58,423 bases of DNA from Pseudomonadota bacterium (GTDB lineage Bacteria; Pseudomonadota; Gammaproteobacteria; Burkholderiales; Rhodocyclaceae). Shown piece by piece: positions 18,045-26,200 of this stretch. Where the stretch lies: assembly GCA_018262195.1 (NCBI GenBank), contig JAGTRS010000029.1:1-58423 (forward strand), read 5' to 3'. A program made the translations under genes and the position numbers. The notes beneath the pieces were generated by a model. The model saw only the letters and a list, made by a program, of their open reading frames with translations. It did not search any database and had not been told where the DNA came from. How positions within the stretch are numbered: the stretch's first letter is position 1; the number at the start of each line of letters is the position of its first letter.

Positions 18045-18443
18045 TTACCAGCGCCCTGGTCCAGAAGTCTCGTGTCCACCAAACACCCCCGTCGGCAGGC
18101 CCGGCTTTCCCGAATGGCAGAGATCGCAATTCTCGGGGGACCAGGCAATATCGTTGTTGTGGCAGGCGCCGCAGAACTTTCCTTCGATGATGTCAGTCAT
18201 CGTGATCGTGTTGCTGCCGGCCCGCATTTTGAATCCTAGCTCAGCATGACAGACCTTGCAGCGGAATCGGATACGGTGGAACCAGTGGGGAAAAACCACC
18301 GGACGCATCCCGTTCTTTTCGGCCTGACGATTGATGACGATGTCGGCGTATTCGGCCTGTGTCGTCGCCGGAACCGTGGCGAGGCAAAACGAAACCAGCG
18401 ACAAGGCGCCGATTTTTCGCAGCAGGTTGCAGAGTGATTTCAT
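18045..18443 (-). CDS. Trihaem c7/c3-like cytochrome, copy A of the first pair member
   Basis: 132 residues with a signal peptide (cleavage near TTQAEYAD) and three haem motifs CKVCH, CGACH and CDLCH. Conserved extra histidines in VVFPHWFHRIRFRC can act as distal ligands, giving bis-His haems. It closely resembles the product at 21047-21466 (shared MRPVVFPHWFHR and RFRCKVCHA). Periplasmic electron carrier by inference. Its start overlaps the next cytochrome gene by 4 bases. Confidence 0.9.
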   Translation of the reverse strand: MKSLCNLLRKIGALSLVSFCLATVPATTQAEYADIVINRQAEKNGMRPVVFPHWFHRIRFRCKVCHAELGFKMRAGSNTITMTDIIEGKFCGACHNNDIAWSPENCDLCHSGKPGLPTGVFGGHETSGPGRW

Positions 18444-19078
18444 TTCTGCCCCTGACCGACGGCCTGGTGGATGCGCGGATCAATGCCGGATGGAATGACC
18501 GGCTTGCTCGTTCCTGGCCGGGGAATGCTGTGACAGCGCGCGCACTCGGTCAGCGGGAAGGCGACTGCACCGTGACAGACCCCGCACTGCTCACCCTGCA
18601 ATATCTTGAACATCGAAATCTTGCTTTGCCCTGCACTCTTGGCGAACAGGCCGTCGTGACAATTGACACAGTCGAGCCACTCGGTATGCGGGCGATGGGG
18701 GAAACGCACGGCCGGCATGCCCCCCTTGGCATCGAGGATGACATCCAGGTCAAGTTTCTGCACGACGGTCTGCGGAAAAAGCTTCTCGCGTGGCCGGATT
18801 TCGCCCTTGTCCAGTACCTGCACCCAGCGCACCTGGTTGCCGGCATGATCGGGAGTCAGCCCCTGCAGGGCCTCGCGGGGTTGCTGCAATATCTTCACGG
18901 CACGCGAACGCGGGTCGTGGATGCCATCGTTGGCCAGCGGCAGCCACTCCCCGGCCCAACTGCTGCGGACCAGCAGCAGAGAAAGCAGCAGAAAAAGCGC
19001 AAGCCCGGGGCTAGCAACTCCCCGGGCCAGGCCAGAAAAGGTTTCGAGAAACTCAGCCCGGAATGTAGATACCGGCAT
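18440..19078 (-). CDS. Trihaem c-type cytochrome, copy A of the second pair member
   Basis: 212 residues with an N-terminal hydrophobic segment (LALFLLLSLLLVRSSWA) and three motifs CVNCH, CGVCH and CARCH. The block FPHRPHTEWLDCVNCH is shared with the C-terminal half of the cytochrome at 20022-21035 (YPHKQHTEWLDCSNCH) and the one at 38293-38922 (FPHRSHTEWLACANCH). The start overlaps the preceding coding region by 26 bases; a GTG further in (VASPGLALFLLL) is an alternative that would remove the overlap. Confidence 0.88.
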   Translation of the reverse strand: MPVSTFRAEFLETFSGLARGVASPGLALFLLLSLLLVRSSWAGEWLPLANDGIHDPRSRAVKILQQPREALQGLTPDHAGNQVRWVQVLDKGEIRPREKLFPQTVVQKLDLDVILDAKGGMPAVRFPHRPHTEWLDCVNCHDGLFAKSAGQSKISMFKILQGEQCGVCHGAVAFPLTECARCHSIPRPGTSKPVIPSGIDPRIHQAVGQGQK

Positions 19079-19970
19079 TCCGGATCGCTCTGACCAGTTC
19101 GACGGTCGATTCTTCGAGCAACTTCACGGCCTGCGCGTGATCACGCCTGGCAGCTGCCGACTCGGCCGCTGAGCGCAGCTCCTTCGCTTTGGTGACAAAT
19201 CCCTGAACCTGTTGATCAAGCATCGGGTTTCCGGCCCGTTTTTCCTCGACCAGCACCTTGATCAGCATCTGGTGCGTATCGTTACGGTCGATTTCGTAGT
19301 GGTATTCCTCTTCCTTGCTGGCAAAGTTGAGCGAGCGCACCAGGGTATCGCCGCTGCGCAGCGAACTGATCCCGGCCTTGGCGACCAGATAGGCACGGTC
19401 GAGTTCTGTACGTCCTTCCTTGTACTTCCCACTCTGCGCCAGACGAGCGGCCTCGGCCACTGACTTGTCGATCTGCGCGACGGTTTCGCTGACGGTCTTG
19501 GAAGCGCTGCCCTTTTCGCTGGCAACGCGACGGTAGGCGCCGAGCAAGGCATTGACGCTGTCGAGACGCGCCCGGTAGTCAGCCTCAAGTTTCTTCGCCG
19601 TCACCTCTTCCGGAGCCGCCAGACGAACAGCCTCGAAAAATGCAGCGCGCACTTCAGCCAGCTGGCTGTTGGCCTTTTCCAGATCGCCTGCGTTGAACGA
19701 TGCCCTGGCTGACTTGTAGATTTCGCGGGCGCGGTCGCGCCGGGCCATCGCCTCGGGTGCCTTGCTGCTCTCTATCTGACGGGCAGCCGATGAGGACTCG
19801 AGCAACTTGCCGACCGACTCCATATTGAAGAGCAACTGGTCCTTGTCGATCTTGCCGGCCGAAAGACGCGTGGCGGCGCTTTCCTGGGCGATTGCACCCT
19901 GGGCAACAAGACCCTGGCCGGCCACAAGGGCCACGGCGAGCAGACCTGCCTTAAGTATGAACTTTTCCAT
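19053..19970 (-). CDS. Periplasmic helical protein of unknown function
   Basis: 305 residues with a clear signal peptide (MEKFILKAGLLAVALVAGQG, cleavage after AIAQ). The mature part is almost entirely charged alpha-helix with repeated Ala/Glu/Lys/Arg patterns, suggesting coiled-coil or TPR-like bundles. There is no cysteine and no haem motif. It is placed between the two duplicated cytochrome pairs of the operon. A structural or scaffolding role for periplasmic cytochromes is conceivable but only inferred from position. Confidence 0.75.
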   Translation of the reverse strand: MEKFILKAGLLAVALVAGQGLVAQGAIAQESAATRLSAGKIDKDQLLFNMESVGKLLESSSAARQIESSKAPEAMARRDRAREIYKSARASFNAGDLEKANSQLAEVRAAFFEAVRLAAPEEVTAKKLEADYRARLDSVNALLGAYRRVASEKGSASKTVSETVAQIDKSVAEAARLAQSGKYKEGRTELDRAYLVAKAGISSLRSGDTLVRSLNFASKEEEYHYEIDRNDTHQMLIKVLVEEKRAGNPMLDQQVQGFVTKAKELRSAAESAAARRDHAQAVKLLEESTVELVRAIRNAGIYIPG

Positions 19971-19988
19971 TCAATTCTTCCCTTTGCA

Positions 19989-20012
19989 GGGGAAACGCAC
20001 CAAGCGTTCCCC
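19989..20012 (-). other. Intercistronic stem-loop
   Basis: On the minus strand GGGGAACGC and GCGTTTCCCC flank a 5-base loop, giving a 9-bp stem with one bulge. No U-tract follows, so it is more likely an mRNA processing or stability element between two operon genes than a terminator. Confidence 0.4.
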
Positions 20013-20021
20013 GCTGATTAA

Positions 20022-21035
20022 TCACTTGGCGGCAGTGGCCGGGGCCGGCGCCTTCGCAATATCCTTCTTCTTCGAATGGCAGTTGCGGCACTCGGAAACC
20101 GGGAAGGCCACCTTTCCATGGCAGACACCGCACTTCTCACCGAGCAGGATGGCGGCCATGCTGATCGCGTTGGCCCCCTTCTGCGGCACGAAGATGGCCG
20201 GGTGGCAGTTCGAGCAATCCAGCCATTCGGTATGCTGCTTGTGCGGATAGACCACGTCCGGCATCGAGCCCTTCACTTCGCGGACGATGTTCATGTCCAT
20301 CACGATCGGTTCGGCCTTGGGATCATTCCGGTCATAGCGCGGGTTGATCTTTTTCTGTCCGATCGCTTCAACCCAGTTCACCCGGTTGCCCGACATGCTC
20401 TTCGGCAAAGAACTGAAGGCAGTCAGCGGGGGCTGCAGGGCGTGCGTGCCATCGTTCGACGGATCGTGGATACCATCTTCGGGTGGCGGCAGATTCCGCT
20501 TGCTTGCCGGTTTCAGAAGGCGATTGAAGGAATTGATGTCCGCAGCAGATGCCTCGGTCGCCACTACAGACGAGGAAGCACTTGCGGCAACCGGAGCAGG
20601 GGCTGGCGCCGGCTTGGCTTCTGCCTTCCTGGGTTCCTCTTTCTTCGGCTCTTCCTTCTTGACTTCAGCCTTCTTCGGTTCCTCCTTCTTCGGTTCGACT
20701 TCCGGCTTGGCAGCCTTCACGGCATCCTTGACGGAGGCCAGCATGTAATCCACCGCTGCCTTGACCTCGGCGTCCGGCAGGGTCATGTGCCCGCCCTTGG
20801 CCGGCATGCCCTTCGGTGTGCCGTTCAGTGCACTTTGATAGAGGCTGGCAACACCCTTCGCGGCCCGCGGCGCCCAGTCGCCGCCATTACCCAGGCGCGG
20901 CGAGCCGGCCAGACCGGTGGCGTGGCAGGTCGAACAAACCTTGGTATAAACATCCTTGCCGGACTGTTGGGCAAATACTGGAAGTGCAAGACACAGACCA
21001 GCGACGATGGCGGTAATACGATTCGAAATTTTCAT
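20022..21035 (-). CDS. Tetrahaem cytochrome: c5-like domain fused to a trihaem domain
   Basis: 337 residues from ATG 21035, preceded by GAGGGAGG. Signal peptide, then a monohaem c5-like domain (CSTCH near residue 35, distal GGHM as probable Met ligand). A Lys/Glu/Pro linker with repeated KKEEPKK units follows (about residues 108-150), then an Ala/Pro stretch and a trihaem domain (CSNCH, CGVCH, CRNCH) homologous to the product of 18440-19078. The linker should let two electron-transfer domains move independently, perhaps across the periplasm. It forms a pair with the trihaem gene at 21047-21466. Confidence 0.9.
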   Translation of the reverse strand: MKISNRITAIVAGLCLALPVFAQQSGKDVYTKVCSTCHATGLAGSPRLGNGGDWAPRAAKGVASLYQSALNGTPKGMPAKGGHMTLPDAEVKAAVDYMLASVKDAVKAAKPEVEPKKEEPKKAEVKKEEPKKEEPRKAEAKPAPAPAPVAASASSSVVATEASAADINSFNRLLKPASKRNLPPPEDGIHDPSNDGTHALQPPLTAFSSLPKSMSGNRVNWVEAIGQKKINPRYDRNDPKAEPIVMDMNIVREVKGSMPDVVYPHKQHTEWLDCSNCHPAIFVPQKGANAISMAAILLGEKCGVCHGKVAFPVSECRNCHSKKKDIAKAPAPATAAK

Positions 21036-21046
21036 GGCGACCTCCC

Positions 21047-21466
21047 TCACTTCTTCGGGGCGCCAGAGGGCTGCGCCAGTTTCTGAACGGTACTTTCGTG
21101 GACCTGCGTCGGCGTATTCGGCTTGCCGGAATGGCACAGGTTGCAGTTTTCGACGGACCAGGCGATGTCGCCGTTATGACAGGCGCCACAGAACTGGCCG
21201 TCGATAATCTTGACCATGTTGATCTCGTTGCCACCTGCCTGGAACTTGAAGCCCAAGTCGGCATGGCAGACCTTGCAGCGGAAGCGGACACGATGAAACC
21301 AATGGGGGAAGACCACCGGACGCATGCCGGCACCGTCCGAATAGTTGTTGATGACCACATCACCGTATTCGGCCTGCGCATCGTTGATGTCCACGAACAT
21401 GACTGCGGACAAGATCAGGACCGCGGCTAGCGCGATACTCGCCCTCAGCTTCGAGAGAATTTTCAT
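21047..21466 (-). CDS. Trihaem c7/c3-like cytochrome, copy B
   Basis: 139 residues from ATG 21466 with an AAGAGG Shine-Dalgarno. Signal peptide (cleavage near AQAEYGD) and motifs CKVCH, CGACH and CNLCH. It is a close paralogue of the product of 18045-18443, including the MRPVVFPHWFHR block. Together with the next gene it repeats the two-gene arrangement of 18045-19078, so a tandem duplication of the pair is likely. Periplasmic. Confidence 0.9.
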   Translation of the reverse strand: MKILSKLRASIALAAVLILSAVMFVDINDAQAEYGDVVINNYSDGAGMRPVVFPHWFHRVRFRCKVCHADLGFKFQAGGNEINMVKIIDGQFCGACHNGDIAWSVENCNLCHSGKPNTPTQVHESTVQKLAQPSGAPKK

Positions 21467-21519
21467 TACACGACCTCTTGGTTTTATATGCACTGATCAG
21501 CCAGCCCGACTCAGCGGAA

Positions 21520-23922
21520 TCAGTAAGAACCGATTTGCCGGGACACCTGGAAAAACAGCAATGCATTTTTCTTGCCACCCACCTCGTTGTTGACCAGCGA
21601 GAGGCGGAAATCGAGCAGACCGATCCGATATTCAAGGCGATTGCTCAGCGTAAAGCGAGCCCGGTCGATCTCACCATTGGTGTTGCCGTACAGACGGTCG
21701 TCACGCAAACGGGTGTCAGCGGCAAAGCTCAGCGTATAACGCAGCCCGCGAACACCAGCAAAACGCGAGTGGTTATAAGAGGCGGAGCCGTTGAGCGTCA
21801 TGTGCTGCGCATTTTGAGTAACCGGAATTCCAAAGGAATCAACGGTTTTGAAGCTCTGATCCGACCAGTTGAACATCAGGTTGATATTGGCCGAAGAAAC
21901 CTGGGAAAGCTGCCCCTGGCCGAAGAAACCAACATTCAGTACCTGATATTGCTGCTCGAGATAGCCGCTTGTACGCACATCCGACAACATGGTGCTGACC
22001 GAACCGGAGAAGCGTTCGGCCGCGACCAGGCCGAGATTGGCGGAAATCGTATGGGTCAGGGACTGCGTGCTCCCGACCATGGCGCTATTGATCACATTGA
22101 ACGACTGCGAACCGTTGAACGACAGCGTTTGCCCCGGCGAAACGGTGAAGATCCGTGAAAGGTTATGACTGGCCTGGCCGCCGGTCGTCGAATTCGAAGG
22201 CGTCGTTCCGACCGCACTTTGCCAGTTGGCATTGACACCGGTGTTCCAGTTATAAGAAAAATTCCCAAAACTGAGAGGCTTTCCCACGTAGCTGATCGCC
22301 GAACCCAGCTGGGTAAGCGTCTGGCTCGCACCCTTGGATTGGGTGAGCTGGTTCATGGCGCCATTCAATGAGAGCGACAGGTTGTTCGAGTAGCGGTAGA
22401 GCGCGGAAAGATTGCCGCCCAGTGACTGGGCGGTAAATGCCTCGCTGCCGAACTGGGTATCCTGCGAGGTATAGCGCAAGCCACCATTCAGCGTCAGCGG
22501 CAGGTCTTCAAGATCTTCGAAGTCAGGCAACCATGAACCATAGGTATAAAGCTGCAGGTAGCGGCCGCGGCTGGAAATCGGGTCACCGATGCCGCTCGAC
22601 GTGCGGGTGTCGCTATCGGAGTAATTCATCGTCGCACCCAGATTCAGCGTGTCGCTGATATTGGCAATATGCGACGAATTCACACCAATCAATCGGGCGT
22701 GGTCCCCTGTTCCAGTTCGCTGCCCAAGCGAATAGCGCCCGTTGATCGAGTTCTGGACAATCCCGGTCTGCGTCGAATATCCACCGGACAGCGCGGTAAC
22801 CTCATCACGTTCTCCATTCGCGGTAGTGACCTCGCTGCGATCGAAGATCACGTTCCCGCCACTTGTGCCATCCTCGGAACGGAAATTCTGGGTCATGCCG
22901 AAACGGTTGCTGACGTAGTCATTGACCACGAGAATCCCGCTTGTCCGGCTATCCGTTCGGTCAAAATACGCCCGAAATGGAAAGCGACTACTCGAGAACA
23001 TGTTGACCTCGCCACCGCCGACGACATTATTGCTGCGGCTGGCTTCACCATCCCCGCCCCCCGGACTGCTGCTGTTTGAAGATGACGTGGTTATTCCGAC
23101 ACGGGCGCTGACCCGGGCAAACCAGGGGGCATAGATATAACTGGCCGCCGACAGGTTGGCAAAGACCCCTTGCGACGAGGAGGAGTATCCGGAATTTGTC
23201 GAGCTTTTCTGGTGCGAGTAACCAAGGCTTCCACCCCAGCGTACGGGTGGAATTTCCCATCCAAAGGCACCGAAATAACCGGAGTCCTTTGCCGCCGCGC
23301 CATTTCCGGCCACTCCACCGGTTGCCACCGGTATCTGTGCATTGGCCTCGCCACTCGAACGGCTTGCTGGCTGAGCAAATCCGGGGGATACCTGCCCCGG
23401 CGCCGGCTGAACAAGCCCCCCCGGCCGCCCAACCCCAGCCGCACCCGGCATGGGCATGGACAATTCCCTGGCTTGGCGAAGTGGCGACGACTGATCAGGC
23501 ACTGTCATCCAGCGTGGCTCACCCGCACCTGGTGCCGTACCAGACGTCATCTGACTCAGGCGAAGCGGCAATTCGATGTCGGCAGGCCATTCTTCCCGAG
23601 CCCGGCCGAGCATTGATGTCATGCGAAGGGCCAGCCCCTCACCCCGCTGCTCCAGAAAGACTTTTTCCTCGCCCGGAGGAGATGCGAGAAGCGAATTGCT
23701 CGAACGCAGGAAGATCTCCCCCTCCTGCCCTTCCTGGGCGATATCAGCCAGGGCCGCCTGCACGGCGCTGGCCATGACTGCCTCACGAACAGGCGGGCCC
23801 AGCTCCGGCCCACTGCCCTCGATCGCCAAGACGCACGAGGAAACCGACAACGCCCCGCCAGCCAGACCTGAAATCAGGTATCTGGAGCCGGAAATGCGCG
23901 CGCGAGAGCCGGGCTTGCCCAC
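21520..23922 (-). CDS. Outer-membrane beta-barrel protein of the cytochrome cluster
   Basis: 800 residues from a GTG start; an in-frame stop lies two codons upstream. A signal-like N-terminus (YLISGLAGGALSVSSCVLA) is followed by about 170 residues that are not barrel-like, including a Pro/Gly-rich stretch. From about residue 215 to the end come alternating amphipathic strands typical of a large barrel (about 20 or more strands), with an aromatic C-terminal residue (FFQVSRQIGSY). No haem motif. It is likely the porin through which the neighbouring multihaem cytochromes pass electrons or are exported. The parvulin upstream may assist its folding. Confidence 0.82.
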   Translation of the reverse strand: MGKPGSRARISGSRYLISGLAGGALSVSSCVLAIEGSGPELGPPVREAVMASAVQAALADIAQEGQEGEIFLRSSNSLLASPPGEEKVFLEQRGEGLALRMTSMLGRAREEWPADIELPLRLSQMTSGTAPGAGEPRWMTVPDQSSPLRQARELSMPMPGAAGVGRPGGLVQPAPGQVSPGFAQPASRSSGEANAQIPVATGGVAGNGAAAKDSGYFGAFGWEIPPVRWGGSLGYSHQKSSTNSGYSSSSQGVFANLSAASYIYAPWFARVSARVGITTSSSNSSSPGGGDGEASRSNNVVGGGEVNMFSSSRFPFRAYFDRTDSRTSGILVVNDYVSNRFGMTQNFRSEDGTSGGNVIFDRSEVTTANGERDEVTALSGGYSTQTGIVQNSINGRYSLGQRTGTGDHARLIGVNSSHIANISDTLNLGATMNYSDSDTRTSSGIGDPISSRGRYLQLYTYGSWLPDFEDLEDLPLTLNGGLRYTSQDTQFGSEAFTAQSLGGNLSALYRYSNNLSLSLNGAMNQLTQSKGASQTLTQLGSAISYVGKPLSFGNFSYNWNTGVNANWQSAVGTTPSNSTTGGQASHNLSRIFTVSPGQTLSFNGSQSFNVINSAMVGSTQSLTHTISANLGLVAAERFSGSVSTMLSDVRTSGYLEQQYQVLNVGFFGQGQLSQVSSANINLMFNWSDQSFKTVDSFGIPVTQNAQHMTLNGSASYNHSRFAGVRGLRYTLSFAADTRLRDDRLYGNTNGEIDRARFTLSNRLEYRIGLLDFRLSLVNNEVGGKKNALLFFQVSRQIGSY

Positions 23923-23942
23923 CGTCTATGAAACCAAGTTGA

Positions 23943-24998
23943 TTATTTCTTCGCACCTTCACGCTGCTCCGTCGAGGCAGCATGCATGAACTTGACATCA
24001 GCCTTGGCCACCAATCGGTCGATCAGTACTTTCCAGGCTGCGTCCTGACGTTCACGCACCAGCAAATCCCGTGCTCGCTCTGAAACATCAGCAAACGCGC
24101 GCTGCTTGGCAGGGAGGCGGTCAATCAGCCGGAAGATCGCCACGCCTTCGAGGGTATCGATCGGCTCGTTAACCTTGCCCACCTCGAACTTGTCAATCTT
24201 CTGCTGGATGTTTTCCGGCAGCATGCCGCGATGAAGATAGCCCATGTCCCCACTCTTCTCGGCGTAAACACTGGAATGAAGGCGGGCGGCCTCGTCGAAG
24301 TCGGCGCCATTCTGCAAACGGCTGAAAATCGCCCGTGCCTCTTCACGACTGCCTTGCCATGCTGTTGCCGGCGAAGATGGATCAACAGCAAGCAGGATCA
24401 CCGCCAGACGAAGTTTTTCAGGTTCGGTAAACAGGCCTGGATTCTTGTCAAAATAGGCGCGAACCTCGGCATCCGTAGGTGACGGGACATTACGTACCTG
24501 CTTGTCGAGCAAGGAAATCAGACTTTGCTCGGAAAGCTGCTTTCTCAATTCGGGGAGAACGGCTTCACGATTCTGCTGCCATTGCGGGCTGTTGGTGTAG
24601 CGCTTTTCATACCCAGCCAGGGTTTCCTCAATCTGCGTCAGGTCGGGGGCAATATTCCGGCGCTCTGCTTCCTCAAGCAAAACGATACGCTGGACCAGCT
24701 TGCTCTTGATCTCCTCACGAACTCCGGCGAGTTCGTTCTCCGGAATCTGTCCATGGTAGAAACGCTGGCGCACCAGTGTTGTAAAGGCTGCCTCGTAATC
24801 GGATGTTGGAATCGAGCGCCCATTGATCACGGCAAAGACGCGATCATGCATTTCGTTGTGAGATGCTGCCGCAGCCTGCCCGGACTCTACCGCTGGCGTT
24901 GGTGTTGCCGCAGCCTGGGCCCAGACAGCAGGCAATCCGGCCAGTCCGACCATCAAGGCGAACGCAAGGCGAAGCTTGGCTTGGGATTTCGTTTTCAC
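23943..24998 (-). CDS. Parvulin-type peptidyl-prolyl isomerase (SurA/PpiC-like)
   Basis: 351 residues from GTG 24998 with an AGGAG sequence upstream and a signal peptide beginning VKTKSQAKLRLAFALMVG. A SurA-type N-terminal chaperone region (about 45-190) precedes a parvulin domain (about 200-310) with EARAIFSRLQNGADFDEAARLHS, GDMGYLHRGMLP and a GVAIFRLIDR end. Periplasmic foldase for outer-membrane or secreted proteins. It stands between an 800-residue barrel and a tetrahaem cytochrome; parvulins are typical partners in cytochrome filament loci. Confidence 0.9.
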   Translation of the reverse strand: MKTKSQAKLRLAFALMVGLAGLPAVWAQAAATPTPAVESGQAAAASHNEMHDRVFAVINGRSIPTSDYEAAFTTLVRQRFYHGQIPENELAGVREEIKSKLVQRIVLLEEAERRNIAPDLTQIEETLAGYEKRYTNSPQWQQNREAVLPELRKQLSEQSLISLLDKQVRNVPSPTDAEVRAYFDKNPGLFTEPEKLRLAVILLAVDPSSPATAWQGSREEARAIFSRLQNGADFDEAARLHSSVYAEKSGDMGYLHRGMLPENIQQKIDKFEVGKVNEPIDTLEGVAIFRLIDRLPAKQRAFADVSERARDLLVRERQDAAWKVLIDRLVAKADVKFMHAASTEQREGAKK

Positions 24999-25083
24999 TT
25001 GACCATTCTCCTGAAAAGGAAAACGGGCCGAACACACTGCGTGCCGGCCCGCTTCAAAGGACACTTACGGTAGACCGCAGGCC

Positions 25084-25962
25084 TTACTTGTTATGACATG
25101 CCAGGCAAACTGCACTCTGGGTATTCTGAATACGCAGGAAAGTAGCGTTTTCAGAGTGAGGATCGTGGCAGCTGGCGCATTCAACGAACGGCTGGTGCTG
25201 GCCGGAAGTCAGATCACCTGCCAGGGTCGGCGCACGGGCATAGAGGATCATGTCGGTCTTCTGACGCGTCCCGGCTGCTCCCGCTGCGGTATCCACCCAC
25301 CAGGCGCGATGGCCACCAATCAGTCCGTTTTGCGGCGCATTGAAGTCGGCATCCCGGCAGCTACCCTGAGAAGCCGCGGTCGTATCCGCACCGCCGGTAC
25401 TAACACCGCCGCCGCAATACTGGATACCGACCGGGTGATCGTTGGTCAGGTCGGTGCCGAGCATGGCGATGAACTCACCGGCGTTAGTCATCTTGCCGGT
25501 GCCATCCTGACGAGCCCCCGTCCATGCGCCGCCCGTGATGGTTGAACCGGCAGCGCTGTAACCGCCCGAGCCCGGCTTGTTGATCATGGTATCCATGGCC
25601 TGGGTACCGTCATGGCAGGAGAGGCAGGCCAGCGAGATACCGGACATATCCACCGAACCGTCAATCGTTGCAGAAACCGCAGTCGTGTAGGTCGTATAGG
25701 AGCTACCAGCGGCAACCGGCTTGTTCCACAACGGCGCTTTGACGTTGGTATTCGAGGCGTGTGGCGTGTGGCAGAAGACACAGATTTCTGTCGTACCTGC
25801 CGTCATGTAGTTTTCGTTGACGGCGTTGTTGGCGCCAAGATTGTGCTTGGTATTGGCGATACCCGCATGCACCCCGACCGCCCCCAGCGCGAGTGCGGCA
25901 ACCGCAATCATCTTGGCAACGCGCCCGGAAAGGCGTCGCGTTTCCCTGGTGTGTTTGAACAT
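25084..25962 (-). CDS. Secreted tetrahaem c-type cytochrome (filament-type candidate)
   Basis: 292 residues from ATG 25962 with GGGAG upstream. Signal peptide ends near VGVHAG; the mature part starts IANTKHNLGANN. Haem motifs CVFCH (followed by TPHASN), CLSCH, CASCH (followed by DPH) and CLACH. The last motif is only two residues from the C-terminus. Additional histidines such as TNDHPVG may be distal ligands. The layout, with first CVFCHTPH, a DHP box, CxxCHDPH and a terminal haem, is shared with the product of 27333-28037 and the start of the 11-haem protein. I infer a subunit of an extracellular cytochrome polymer or a terminal reductase; no direct proof. A sigma-54-like promoter lies 70 bases upstream. 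Confidence 0.9.
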   Translation of the reverse strand: MFKHTRETRRLSGRVAKMIAVAALALGAVGVHAGIANTKHNLGANNAVNENYMTAGTTEICVFCHTPHASNTNVKAPLWNKPVAAGSSYTTYTTAVSATIDGSVDMSGISLACLSCHDGTQAMDTMINKPGSGGYSAAGSTITGGAWTGARQDGTGKMTNAGEFIAMLGTDLTNDHPVGIQYCGGGVSTGGADTTAASQGSCRDADFNAPQNGLIGGHRAWWVDTAAGAAGTRQKTDMILYARAPTLAGDLTSGQHQPFVECASCHDPHSENATFLRIQNTQSAVCLACHNK

Positions 25963-26031
25963 AGTTTGACTCCCGACCCGTAAAGAATTGATCAAGTTAT
26001 GCGAGCCATCAGGCCCGGACGGTCAACATAA

Positions 26032-26047
26032 AGCACATGGCATGCCA
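26032..26047 (-). promoter_or_regulatory. Candidate sigma-54 promoter for the 25084-25962 tetrahaem gene
   Basis: Minus-strand TGGCATG-CCAT-GTGCT has GG and GC separated by 10 bases and two mismatches to TGGCACG-N4-TTGCT. A start site about 12 bases downstream would leave a leader of roughly 60 bases. It lies in the 238-base gap 25963-26200 between two genes of the large operon, so the cytochrome could also be transcribed independently. The gap also holds a TTCCC/GGGAA stem-loop at 26164-26183. Confidence 0.5.
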
Positions 26048-26200
26048 GAAATACTAACCATAAATAGATCAATGGGTTATGCGAAACGAAAGGCGGAATC
26101 GGCAAAAAACGAAAGCATTTACCCACACTTTGGAAGTGGATTTTCCCGTTCTCAGGAAGCCGCTCTTCCCAGGCTTGGGAAGACTCCCCCTGCGAGCCGC

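Noticed and set aside
20640..20700. Repetitive DNA as a possible satellite or CRISPR-like array
   Set aside because: It is the coding sequence of a Lys/Glu/Pro linker; repeat units are short, imperfect and in frame. No CRISPR array was seen anywhere in the window.
26164..26183. TCTTCCC/GGGAAGA hairpin as a terminator of the NHL lipoprotein gene
   Set aside because: No U-tract follows on the minus strand; a simple stem-loop cannot be called a terminator.
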